A stretch of DNA of 64,000 nt from Burkholderiaceae bacterium (GCA_024235875.1 JACKLP010000015.1:1-64000); one strand, 5' to 3'. Positions 35,478-43,622 are shown, counted from the first letter of the stretch. Made by a program: numbers and translations. The notes: generated by a model not told the origin, from the sequence alone.

Positions 35478-37667
35478 TTACTTGATCTCGAACAGCAGCG
35501 CCTTCATGCCGAGTCTTGCCGGCACGGGCACCCCGCTACCACCCCGGAGCATCTCGGCGTCGCTCCCGGGGCCGAAGCCTGCCGCCGCGAATGCCTCGGC
35601 GGTCTGCGCGTCGGTTCCAGATTCACCCCGGACTCTTGCCAGTGTCGGTTGGGCCAGCCGCCAGCACAGGTCGGCGCGCTCGCCGTTCGCACGGGCTTCG
35701 AGCGCGATGAGCACGAGCCGCTCGAGGCCCTTGGTGTCATCGTTGATCAGGAGATCGACGGTCGCCTCGTTGCCGGGATGCAGTCGGTTGTTCTCTCCCG
35801 AGTTCGGATAGATGCAGCCGATTCCGTAGCCTGCGTCCAGGTAAAGAGCGCTCAGGTCGATCGGGACTCGTCCATCGTTGCGTAGCCGCAGGCTGACGAG
35901 GTCGTCGCGAACGAAAACCGGACGGCTCAACGGATCGATGCCCGATACCGCGTTGCCTCGCCGCAGCGTCATGCCCGCCAGTGAGAGTCCCACACCAGTC
36001 TCGGTGACTGCCGCCTTCTCGGTTAATCTGAGCAGGTTGAGCGCCTTGCCGATGCGTCGCAGGCTGTCATCGAGCTTCGGGCCGAAGTCGGTCTGTTCGA
36101 TTCGAATCGAATGCCGTGGATCGGATTCGGACTGCGAGACTTTGTGCCGCAATCCGCCCCGAGGTATCAACCATAGCTTGCCCGCCTCGACCCGAAGTGC
36201 GAGGTCGTAGGCTTCGTTGGCCGCGACGAAACGCACGCGGATGCTCCCGAGACCATCTCGCTCGATGCGCTCGATCTGACGGGCCACGGCAAGATCTGCG
36301 GCGGTAGCGCCTGCAGGTGCTCGAACGATCCGTAGCACGAAGGCGAGGTCTTGCCGGAACACGCGCGCGAAGCTACCCCGTGGAATATCCCCTACGGCCA
36401 GCGCCGCTTTCCCTTGGTGGGCGATCGGCTCGAGCCGGCTGCTCCCGATATCAGCCGCGGTGACCCTGACAAAGCCGAGCGCGTCCTGCGTCCGATCGGT
36501 CGGCCGCGCGACCAACGCCAGGATATGGCCTTGGGCGAGTTGATTGACCTGTCCGGCCCGGATCTGGAATCCTCGACGGGTATCGATCGGCCATTGCTGC
36601 ACCATCTTACCGACCCGGATACCGAAGATCGGGGCATCGAGGTGTGTGCCGGTGAACTGTGGCGTGGGCATCGAGCGATTCATCGCCGCATATCGATGCA
36701 GCACGAACTGGCCCAACTGGCGGTAGCTGACCCCCTGCAAAGATCCGATCGCATCGGCAAGCACCCAGCCGAACAAGCCATAGGGCTTCTGTTCGGAAGA
36801 ACCGGCTGGCAATCGCTCCTCGGGCGTGCGCTCCGTTGTCTGGGCTGCATAGAACGCAACATAGCCGCCTTGGGCCGAGGGACTGCCGGCAGTTTGATTC
36901 CGCGCGTTCGTGGCCGTCTTCGATCGCGGCTGACGAGCGGCTTGCGCGACAGCTTCGTCTATTCGTGCCCGAGGAATACCCAACGATTCGGGGCTCACGT
37001 CCCGATAGCGCACCGCCGGATCACCGGAGCGCATCAGCGTCGTCGAATGGCAGGCATCGAAGACGGCCCAGACGAATACCCCGTTGCGCCGCATCGCGTC
37101 GAGTCGCTCGACAAGCTCGTAGTCGAGAATCGCGTTCTCGACTTCCGATTTGCCGTCCACCCAGCGCGCGATGTCGTGTGGCAGAAAGATCTCGTGCAAG
37201 CCGTCGGGTTCGTCGGCGGCGTGGGGGTCTCCGGGCCTGACCGGCACTTGCGAACCATGGCCGGCGAAGTAGACGAACGCGAAGTCGCCGCGCGTCGAGA
37301 CTTGGACCAACCGGTCGAGCTCAGCCAGGATGGCCCGGCGGGTCGGGAGCGCTGCGCCGGGCACCTGATCAGCGAGCGTCCGGATTCTTGCGGACTCGAA
37401 GCCTCGGTCCCCGAGAACACGACGGATCAGCAAGACGTCGTTCTTGGGGCCCTCGAGCTGCTTCGACGAATCGAGCCGCGGGTAGCTCGAAACGCCGACC
37501 AGCAACGCTCGAGAAGTCGCGCCGGAGATCGGCGCATAGAGCGCCGCCGACACCATTGCCACAACGGCGAGTCCGCGAACGGCTCCTCGCCGCCGCTTCG
37601 GCTCGGTGACGTGCGCCGCGTCGCCTCGCCGGAGGCGAGCACCTATGAATGAATCACTGATAGTCAT
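35478..37667 (-). CDS. Caspase-like (C14) peptidase with C-terminal beta domain
   Basis: An N-terminal hydrophobic segment (about 30-50) precedes a C14 domain opening with ALLVGVSSYP. The catalytic dyad is readable: His 137 (YFAGHGSQ) and Cys 206 (FDACHS). A long middle region follows the protease, and the C-terminal 150 residues resemble a DUF4384-type beta sandwich (GCIYPNSGENNRLHPGNEATV). Prokaryotic caspases cut partner or self proteins on activation. The protein is probably exported or membrane-anchored. It heads a two-gene operon with the TPR-CHAT gene 31867-35469. A palindromic motif lies 193 nt upstream. Confidence 0.9.
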   Translation of the reverse strand: MTISDSFIGARLRRGDAAHVTEPKRRRGAVRGLAVVAMVSAALYAPISGATSRALLVGVSSYPRLDSSKQLEGPKNDVLLIRRVLGDRGFESARIRTLADQVPGAALPTRRAILAELDRLVQVSTRGDFAFVYFAGHGSQVPVRPGDPHAADEPDGLHEIFLPHDIARWVDGKSEVENAILDYELVERLDAMRRNGVFVWAVFDACHSTTLMRSGDPAVRYRDVSPESLGIPRARIDEAVAQAARQPRSKTATNARNQTAGSPSAQGGYVAFYAAQTTERTPEERLPAGSSEQKPYGLFGWVLADAIGSLQGVSYRQLGQFVLHRYAAMNRSMPTPQFTGTHLDAPIFGIRVGKMVQQWPIDTRRGFQIRAGQVNQLAQGHILALVARPTDRTQDALGFVRVTAADIGSSRLEPIAHQGKAALAVGDIPRGSFARVFRQDLAFVLRIVRAPAGATAADLAVARQIERIERDGLGSIRVRFVAANEAYDLALRVEAGKLWLIPRGGLRHKVSQSESDPRHSIRIEQTDFGPKLDDSLRRIGKALNLLRLTEKAAVTETGVGLSLAGMTLRRGNAVSGIDPLSRPVFVRDDLVSLRLRNDGRVPIDLSALYLDAGYGIGCIYPNSGENNRLHPGNEATVDLLINDDTKGLERLVLIALEARANGERADLCWRLAQPTLARVRGESGTDAQTAEAFAAAGFGPGSDAEMLRGGSGVPVPARLGMKALLFEIK

Positions 37668-37859
37668 GAGGCCCTCTTATCCCACCGGATAGCCGGCAAC
37701 GAAGAATCTTTCTCGTCTTCGAGGCGAGCTGTTCGAGCATGCTACGCCGCGCGCGCGTGGAGCAGCCCGAGTTCGTTGGGTATGCGATAAGAATACTGCC
37801 GCCGCCGAGGCGCGCTCAGCGCCGGCCCTCGAACCGCCGGGTGCAACCGAGCACCGACC

Positions 37860-37872
37860 CCCCAAAATGGGG
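37860..37872 (-). promoter_or_regulatory. CCCCAAAATGGGG palindrome, copy 3
   Basis: A 13-bp perfect palindrome around AAAAT, followed by CACTCGC, related to the copies at 8233 and 24583. It lies 193 nt upstream of the caspase-like gene, in the 249-bp gap before 37917. Possible operator. Confidence 0.35.
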
Positions 37873-37916
37873 CACTCGCTTTCGGTCTCGCCACGGGCAA
37901 CGGCTCATCGACCGGC

Positions 37917-38936
37917 TCATCGACTCGCGCGCTCTCGCGGCCGTGCGGTGCGCGCCCGCCGGTAGCAGCTCGTCCGCGCTTCGAGCGCAGATTGGCGATC
38001 CTTCGCGTAAGCAGTGCGGAAGACCGCATCACATCGCCGAAGCTCAACCCGATACTTCGTCGCCCCCGTATCGGTGCGCGGGCGTGCAGAAGACCCGGTT
38101 GCGCTGCTGCGTACAACGGCTCGGTTCGGATTGCTCGGTTGCTGACCGCTCGGACGGCCCGCGAGCGGCGCTGCCCGAGCCGCCTTCCTCGTGGTCGATA
38201 TTGGATTTCGGGCCGCCGTCGACCCGCCGTGGCCGGCAGCCCAGGCCCTGCGCTCCGCGAGATCGCGCTCCTTGCGATAGACGGCATAGACCGATTGCGT
38301 CGCCTTGAGCGCCCCGAGCAGCGAAGCCTGGGTGACCCAGACCATGTCGACGTCGTTATTGGCCCCGAGATGCTTGCGCATCGCGCGAATCCAGGCGTCG
38401 TACGTCGGACGGGCCGAGGCATGTATCCCGCCGTCGAACGCACGGCCCCCATTGAGCAGTGCCAAGAAGGTATGGATGCCCTTGCTCTGCTTGGACCAGC
38501 CGTTCGAGATGTATCCGGCCGCCAGTTGGATATCCTTGGCGAGAAGCAAGTCACCGAGCTCGTCGCCCGCAGCTGACTTCTTGTCGGGCGTGGCAGTAAA
38601 GTAAGCCTTCCGAGCTTGGGCGAGTTCGAGCTGCCCCGCAGCCGCGGCGCGCCGATAGTCCATGGCTGACCTGCCGGCCGACACAAGCGAGCGTTGGATG
38701 TACGCGCCGATTCCGGGGCGACCAATCCAGTATTCGGTCACGACCTCGGCCGACGCCTGGATCTGCGCACCAAGACTGACCAACAGGACGGCAATCCACC
38801 GATTGCAACGGCCGACCAGGCCCCGAGAGGTCCGCAGCCGCGACAAGCACCGAATCGTCCAAGAGCACAAGCGTCTTGCGAGCACCCGGGAATTGCGCTT
38901 GGGCTCGCGCGTCTGGAGTCGTGTTTGCGATGTCAT
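37917..38936 (-). CDS. Exported alpha-helical protein of unknown function
   Basis: I start it at ATG 38936 (MTSQTRLQTR), which has GGAGGGCAAG directly before it; the longer open frame upstream is not coding. The 339-residue product has a long positively charged n-region and a hydrophobic core (WIAVLLVSLGAQIQASAE) with a likely cleavage after ASA. The mature part is helical (MDYRRAAAAGQLELAQARKAY), followed by a basic, low-complexity C-terminal tail. No family recognised. It diverges from 39132-39590; each has its own ECF-type element in the shared 195-bp region. Confidence 0.7.
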   Translation of the reverse strand: MTSQTRLQTREPKRNSRVLARRLCSWTIRCLSRLRTSRGLVGRCNRWIAVLLVSLGAQIQASAEVVTEYWIGRPGIGAYIQRSLVSAGRSAMDYRRAAAAGQLELAQARKAYFTATPDKKSAAGDELGDLLLAKDIQLAAGYISNGWSKQSKGIHTFLALLNGGRAFDGGIHASARPTYDAWIRAMRKHLGANNDVDMVWVTQASLLGALKATQSVYAVYRKERDLAERRAWAAGHGGSTAARNPISTTRKAARAAPLAGRPSGQQPSNPNRAVVRSSATGSSARPRTDTGATKYRVELRRCDAVFRTAYAKDRQSALEARTSCYRRARTARPRERASR

Positions 38937-38970
38937 CTTGCCCTCCGAAGGGATGTGGCTATGTCTATGT

Positions 38971-38994
38971 GACGACCTCGCGGCGGGAATGTCA
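38971..38994 (-). promoter_or_regulatory. ECF-type promoter element for 37917-38936
   Basis: The minus strand reads TGACATTC, 12 nt, then CGTC. The TGAC-to-CGTC gap is 16 nt. It lies about 35 nt upstream of the start at 38936 and is oriented away from the twin element at 39047. Confidence 0.6.
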
Positions 38995-39056
38995 GGACTG
39001 CAGGCGGGAAAACCCCGCAGACCGCCGGAACCGGCGCGACAAGCGCTGACATTCCC
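38985..39056. repeat. 11-bp inverted repeat in divergent promoter region
   Basis: GGGAATGTCAG (38985-38995) and CTGACATTCCC (39046-39056) are perfect inverted copies 50 nt apart. Each arm is the -35 part of one of the two divergent ECF-type elements, which explains the symmetry. Confidence 0.8.
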
Positions 39057-39070
39057 CACCCCCCGCCGTC
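39047..39070 (+). promoter_or_regulatory. ECF-type promoter element for 39132-39590
   Basis: TGACATTC, 12 nt, then CGTCTAT, 62 nt upstream of the start at 39132. Core elements and spacing match the site at 27682 exactly. Confidence 0.65.
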
Positions 39071-39131
39071 TATTGGCCGAGGGTGCAGACGCACTGCACC
39101 TCGCCAGCTCGAAACCTCTGGAGGCCATGTG

Positions 39132-39590
39132 ATGAACAGCAAGATATTGGTTGCCACGGCGATCGCGAGTGCAATGCTCTGGTCGCATACCGCGCAAGCC
39201 AAGGGCAAGTTCCGGTTCGGTACCGACGAACAGGTGCGAACCCTCTCCGAGCGCGTCATCGCGGGACCGAACGGCGGCAAGTTCCGGATCGGGCACCTGG
39301 TGACCGTTCGCCATTTCGGTTTGCCATACTCGATCTCCAGCAAGGGCTATGTACTGACCCCGGTCGGTGACGCGTCGAAGTACATCCCCCTCTACGAGGA
39401 CAATCGGCTCACCAGGCTCCAGGCCCGGGGTATCGTCCCCAAGTCGCTGCCCGCTGCCAGGCTGAGCAGCCTCGACTACCTCTGGGGTCACGCGCTGTGG
39501 GTAGCGCTCGCGGGTTTGATCGGCTGGATCGGATTCCAGGTTCGACGTGAGAGGCGCCAGGCTTCTCGGCCGGGTTCGGTCACGAGCTAA
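39132..39590 (+). CDS. Small exported protein with C-terminal membrane helix
   Basis: The ATG at 39132 follows GGAGG at 8 nt. The 152-residue product has a clean signal peptide (MNSKILVATAIASAMLWSHTAQA), a beta-rich middle (FRIGHLVTVRHFGLPYSIS), and a C-terminal membrane helix (WGHALWVALAGLIGWIGFQV) followed by a basic tail, so it should be anchored with its body in the periplasm. No family recognised. It ends before a strong hairpin and has its own ECF-type element. Confidence 0.7.
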   Translation: MNSKILVATAIASAMLWSHTAQAKGKFRFGTDEQVRTLSERVIAGPNGGKFRIGHLVTVRHFGLPYSISSKGYVLTPVGDASKYIPLYEDNRLTRLQARGIVPKSLPAARLSSLDYLWGHALWVALAGLIGWIGFQVRRERRQASRPGSVTS

Positions 39591-39617
39591 GGCAGCCATC
39601 GACAGCACGGGTGCGAG

Positions 39618-39648
39618 CCTCACATGGCCGCCCAGCGGGCATGTGAGG
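39618..39648. terminator. Bidirectional terminator hairpin
   Basis: A 9-bp perfect stem (CCTCACATG / CATGTGAGG) continues, after one mismatch, into an inner CCGC/GCGG stem, and is followed by TTTCT on the plus strand. It lies between the convergent genes 39132-39590 and 39652-40308 and marks the edge of the accessory locus. Confidence 0.75.
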
Positions 39649-39651
39649 TTT

Positions 39652-40308
39652 CTAGATGTCGGTGGGCGGGAGCGTCTGTGCCGCATGAACGGCCCGAAGC
39701 AATTGAACTTGGCTGCGCAGCACGAGCTTCAGGTTCTCGTAGGCGGCTTCCTGCTCGGGGTAGCGTCGCCTGGCCGCCTTGATCATCGGCAGGATGTGGG
39801 TCTCGGACTCCGAGATATATTCTTGTTGCTTCGCCAAGCGGAAGACGCCCAGCATCGTTTGCTGGTTGTTGATCCGATCGCCGCCCTTGACGACACTAGC
39901 GATCGGACAGTCGAGCATGGCTTCGAAGTACTCCTCATCCGCGAGCCGGCGGCCATTCAATACCTTGGTCAGACGTTTCACAGCGTGCGCGACCCGGTCC
40001 CCGAAACGGTTGGCCACGTCGTCCAACGAGACTTCGTAGTCTTCGACGGTGTCGTGCAGGAGCGCAGCCGCAATGGTCTCGGCTGGATACATCAGGCTCT
40101 TCGATAGCGTGCGCACATATAGTGCGACATCGATCTGGTGCATGAACTCCGGTGTCACACCGTCCTTTCGGGTGCCCTGGTGAAGGTTCGCCGCGAACTC
40201 GAACGCCTTCAGTGGCACGAGGTAGCGCGGATCCTGGTCCGCGGCCCCCTGAAGCAAATAGCGTAGGGTGATTCTGAGCTTTCGAAATTGTACGGGTGGT
40301 TCAGTCAT
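39652..40308 (-). CDS. HD-domain hydrolase resembling the SpoT hydrolase domain
   Basis: The start at ATG 40308 (MTEPPVQFRK) is chosen because upstream residues in the longer frame are not protein-like; AGGCGA lies upstream. The 218-residue protein shows an HD metal-binding pattern: HQGTRKDG and HQIDVAL, then LLHDTVED, then GDRINNQQT (like ADRLHN in SpoT). These are hallmarks of (p)ppGpp-hydrolase-type HD domains. No synthetase, TGS or ACT domain is present, so it could be a small alarmone hydrolase or another phosphohydrolase. It diverges from the class II aldolase gene. Confidence 0.75.
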   Translation of the reverse strand: MTEPPVQFRKLRITLRYLLQGAADQDPRYLVPLKAFEFAANLHQGTRKDGVTPEFMHQIDVALYVRTLSKSLMYPAETIAAALLHDTVEDYEVSLDDVANRFGDRVAHAVKRLTKVLNGRRLADEEYFEAMLDCPIASVVKGGDRINNQQTMLGVFRLAKQQEYISESETHILPMIKAARRRYPEQEAAYENLKLVLRSQVQLLRAVHAAQTLPPTDI

Positions 40309-40502
40309 CGGAATATTCGCCTGATTGCGCATGTGCCGGCTGCTCGTCCGGGATGCGCGCAAATGTTCGTTTCCATCGTCGATCGAGAATATCTCTATCA
40401 GGGTGGAACAGGGGCACATGTTGCGGGTTACGCCCTGCCCCAACGCCCCGAACACTGTTGTAATACCCAAGCCACGCCATCGACCCACCCGCAGAGCACC
40501 CG

Positions 40503-41288
40503 ATGACCCCGCCCCTCCTCCCCCTTCAATCCCTGCGCAACCACTGCACCCCCGCCGAGTGGCAGACCCGCATCGACCTCGCCGCCTGCTACCGGCTGCT
40601 CGCCCTGTACGGCATGGACGACATGGGCGCGAACCACGTCTCGGCGAGCGTTCCCGGCGAGGAGGGCGCGCTGCTGATCAATGCCTACGGCATGATGTAC
40701 GAGGAAATCACGGCATCCAGCCTGATCAAGATCGATTTCGACGGCAATGTGCTGCAAAAGGGCGACTTCGGCGAGCTCGACTACGGGATCAACCGCGCCG
40801 GCTACGTGATCCACAGCGCGGTGCACCGGTCCCGCCCCGACCTGAAGTGCGTGATCCACACGCACACCTGGCCGGGCATGGCGGTGTCCTCTTTGCAATG
40901 CGGCCTGTTGCCGCTGAACCAGACCGCGATGCGATTCCTGCGCATCGCCTATCACGACTACCAGGGCGTGGTGCTCGACACCGCCGAACAGGCGTCGCTG
41001 CTGGCCGACCTGGGCGACAGCGAGGCGATGATCCTGCGCAACCACGGCCTGCTCACGGTGGGCACGACGATCGGCGGTGCGTTCAACTGGATGCACCGGC
41101 TCGAGCTCGCCTGCAAGGCGCAGCTCGCCGCGATGGCCTGTGGCACGCCGCTCAACCCGGTGTCCGACGCGGTGCTCGAGGCCACCTGGAACAACTATCA
41201 GCCGAACACGCGCCGGCCCTATGGCGTGATGGAGTGGCCGGCGCTGCTGCGCAAGCTCGACCGGCTCGACCCGGGCTTCCGGCACTGA
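40503..41288 (+). CDS. Class II aldolase/adducin-family protein
   Basis: The 261-residue protein has the family zinc ligands in HTHTWPG and the later RNHGLLTVG, and the N-terminal NHVSASVPG signature near a substrate phosphate site. Enzymes of this family are fuculose- or ribulose-phosphate aldolases and epimerases; a subset lacking sugar-phosphate specificity is common in proteobacterial catabolic loci. The exact substrate cannot be read from the sequence. It lies 48 nt upstream of the SelD fusion gene and may share its transcript. Confidence 0.88.
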   Translation: MTPPLLPLQSLRNHCTPAEWQTRIDLAACYRLLALYGMDDMGANHVSASVPGEEGALLINAYGMMYEEITASSLIKIDFDGNVLQKGDFGELDYGINRAGYVIHSAVHRSRPDLKCVIHTHTWPGMAVSSLQCGLLPLNQTAMRFLRIAYHDYQGVVLDTAEQASLLADLGDSEAMILRNHGLLTVGTTIGGAFNWMHRLELACKAQLAAMACGTPLNPVSDAVLEATWNNYQPNTRRPYGVMEWPALLRKLDRLDPGFRH

Positions 41289-41336
41289 GGCGGCAAGGCC
41301 CAGGCGCATCGCACAATCATTCGCGGTTCCGACTCC

Positions 41337-43622
41337 ATGCAAACTCCCGACCAACCCGTACTCCGCGATATCGTCCTCGTCGGCGGCGGCCACAGCCATG
41401 TCGTCGTCATCAAGCGTTTCGGCATGAAGCCGGTGCCGGGCGCGCGCATCACGGTGATCTGCCGCGACACGCACACGCCCTACTCCGGCATGCTGCCCGG
41501 CTACATCGCCGGACACTACGACTACGACGACGTCCACATCGACCTGCGCAAGCTGGCCGAGTTCGCCGGCGCCCGCTACGTGGCCGACGAGGTCGTCGGC
41601 ATCGACCGCGCGGCCAGGAAGGTGATTCTGCGCAATCGTCCGCCGATCCCCTACGACGTGGCGTCGATCAACATCGGCTCCACGCCGCAAGTGGCGCAGG
41701 TGCCCGGTGCGCTCGACCGCGTCGTGCCGGTCAAGCCGATCAATCGCTTCAACGAGCGCTGGCTGGCGTTGCTGGCGCGGGTGCGATCGGCTGCAGGGCT
41801 GCGCCGGATCGCGATCGTGGGCGGCGGTGCCGGTGGCGTGGAGACCACGCTGGCGATGCAATACCGGCTGCGGCGGGAGCTAGTGGCGCTTGGTCGCGAT
41901 CCGGACACGCTCGAGTTCCATCTGTTCACGAGCGGCGACGAGATCCTCGCCACCCACAACCGCCGGGTGCAACAGGCCTATGAGCGCATCCTGCGCGAGC
42001 GCGGCGTGACGCTGCATCGCCGCGCGGCGGTCACCGAGGTGCGCGGCGACACGCTGGTCACCGCCGACGGCACACAGATCGACGCCGACGAGATCGTCTG
42101 GGTCACGCAGGCCGGGGGCGCCGCCTGGCTGGCCGACACCGGGCTCGCGCTCGACGCCAATGGTTTCGTGCGCGTCACCGACACGCTGCAGACCGTGACC
42201 GACCCCTCGCTCTTCGCGGCCGGCGATGTGGCTTCGATGGACGGCTATCGGCTCGAGAAGGCCGGGGTGTTCGCGGTCCGCATGGGGCCGCCGCTGGCCG
42301 ACAATCTGCGCCGCGCCGTGGCGGGCCAGCCGGTGCTGCCGTACCGGCCGCAACTGCACTGGCTCTCGTTGATCAGCACCGGCGATCGCTATGCGGTGGC
42401 CTCGCGCGGGCCCATCGGCTTCGAGGGCGGCTGGGTCTGGCGCTGGAAGGACTGGATCGACCGCCGCTTCATGCGTAAGTTCACCGAGTTCGAGCCGATG
42501 GCCGAAGGCGCCGTGAAAAAGCCGCCCCGGCAAAGCCCGATTCCGCTGAACCCCGACGAGGCCACGCAGGCGCTGTCGGCGATCGCGATGCGCTGCGGCG
42601 GGTGCGGCGCCAAGGTCGGCGCCAGCGTGCTCTCGCGCGCGCTCGGCGCCATCGCACCGGTCGAGCGCGACGACGTGCTGATCGGCCTGCACGCGCCCGA
42701 CGACGCCGCCGTGGTGCGGGTGCCGCCGGGCAAGGCGATGGTGCACACGGTGGATTTCTTCCGCGCCTTCGTCGACGACCCCTATCTGTTCGGCCGCATT
42801 GCCGCCAATCACTCGCTCGGCGACATCTTCGCGATGGGCGGCGAACCGCAGTCGGCCACCGCGATCGTGACCGTGCCGCCGGGCATCGAGGCCAAGACCG
42901 AGGACACGCTGTTCCAGATGATGTCGGGTGCGGTCGAGGTGCTCAATGCCGCCGGTTGCGCACTGGTGGGCGGCCACACTGGCGAGGGCAAGGAGCTGGC
43001 GCTGGGCTTCGCGATCAACGGCCTGATCGACGAGGACCTGCATGCGGTTATGCGAAAGGGCGGCATGCGCGCGGGCGACGCGCTGATCCTGACCAAGCCG
43101 ATCGGCACCGGCACGCTCTTTGCCGCCCATGCACGGCTCGCGGCCCGCGGCCGATGGATCGATGCGGCGCTGGCCTCGATGGACGTCTCCAACCAGACGG
43201 GCGCGCGCATCGTGTTCGCACACGGCGCCACCGCCTGCACCGACCTGACCGGCTTCGGCCTGCTGGGCCACCTGGTGGAGATGACCCGTCCCTCCGGCGT
43301 GGACGCCGAACTGGACCTGGGTGCACTACCGGTGCTCGAGGGTGCGCAGGAAACGGCGGCCGCCGGCATCCTCAGTTCGCTGCAACCGGCCAACGTACGG
43401 CTGCGACGCGCCTTGCGAAACCAGGCCGAGATGCTCGAGCATCCGCGCTATCGCCTGATCTTCGACCCGCAGACCGCGGGCGGCCTGCTCGCCAGCATCC
43501 CCGCCGATCGCGTGGATGCCTGCATGCGCGAACTGCGCGAGAACGGCTATCCGCACGCGGCGGTGATCGGACGGATCCTGGCCGCGGGCGATGCGCTCGA
43601 GCCGATCGTGCTGAAGGCGTGA
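41337..43622 (+). CDS. selD: SelD fused to an NADH-dehydrogenase-like FAD domain
   Basis: Residues 1-400 form a two-dinucleotide-binding FAD/NAD oxidoreductase (DIVLVGGGHSHVVVI, RDTHTPYSGMLPGYIAGHY, RIAIVGGGAGGVE, SLFAAGDVA). Residues from about 415 are selenide, water dikinase: the catalytic segment MRCGGCGAKVGAS puts the active Cys at 423 (no Sec codon), followed by the AIR-synthase-like fold (DAAVVRVPPG, NHSLGDIFAMGG). SelD makes selenophosphate for selenoproteins and tRNA. The fused reductase may feed it reduced selenium; that is inference. The fusion occurs in other bacteria. No selA or selB gene is visible here. Confidence 0.92.
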   Translation: MQTPDQPVLRDIVLVGGGHSHVVVIKRFGMKPVPGARITVICRDTHTPYSGMLPGYIAGHYDYDDVHIDLRKLAEFAGARYVADEVVGIDRAARKVILRNRPPIPYDVASINIGSTPQVAQVPGALDRVVPVKPINRFNERWLALLARVRSAAGLRRIAIVGGGAGGVETTLAMQYRLRRELVALGRDPDTLEFHLFTSGDEILATHNRRVQQAYERILRERGVTLHRRAAVTEVRGDTLVTADGTQIDADEIVWVTQAGGAAWLADTGLALDANGFVRVTDTLQTVTDPSLFAAGDVASMDGYRLEKAGVFAVRMGPPLADNLRRAVAGQPVLPYRPQLHWLSLISTGDRYAVASRGPIGFEGGWVWRWKDWIDRRFMRKFTEFEPMAEGAVKKPPRQSPIPLNPDEATQALSAIAMRCGGCGAKVGASVLSRALGAIAPVERDDVLIGLHAPDDAAVVRVPPGKAMVHTVDFFRAFVDDPYLFGRIAANHSLGDIFAMGGEPQSATAIVTVPPGIEAKTEDTLFQMMSGAVEVLNAAGCALVGGHTGEGKELALGFAINGLIDEDLHAVMRKGGMRAGDALILTKPIGTGTLFAAHARLAARGRWIDAALASMDVSNQTGARIVFAHGATACTDLTGFGLLGHLVEMTRPSGVDAELDLGALPVLEGAQETAAAGILSSLQPANVRLRRALRNQAEMLEHPRYRLIFDPQTAGGLLASIPADRVDACMRELRENGYPHAAVIGRILAAGDALEPIVLKA

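Noticed and set aside
39652..40308. Full RelA/SpoT synthetase
   Set aside because: Only the HD hydrolase part is present; no synthetase, TGS or ACT region follows.
42588..42611. Selenocysteine in SelD
   Set aside because: The catalytic position is encoded by TGC (Cys), not TGA.
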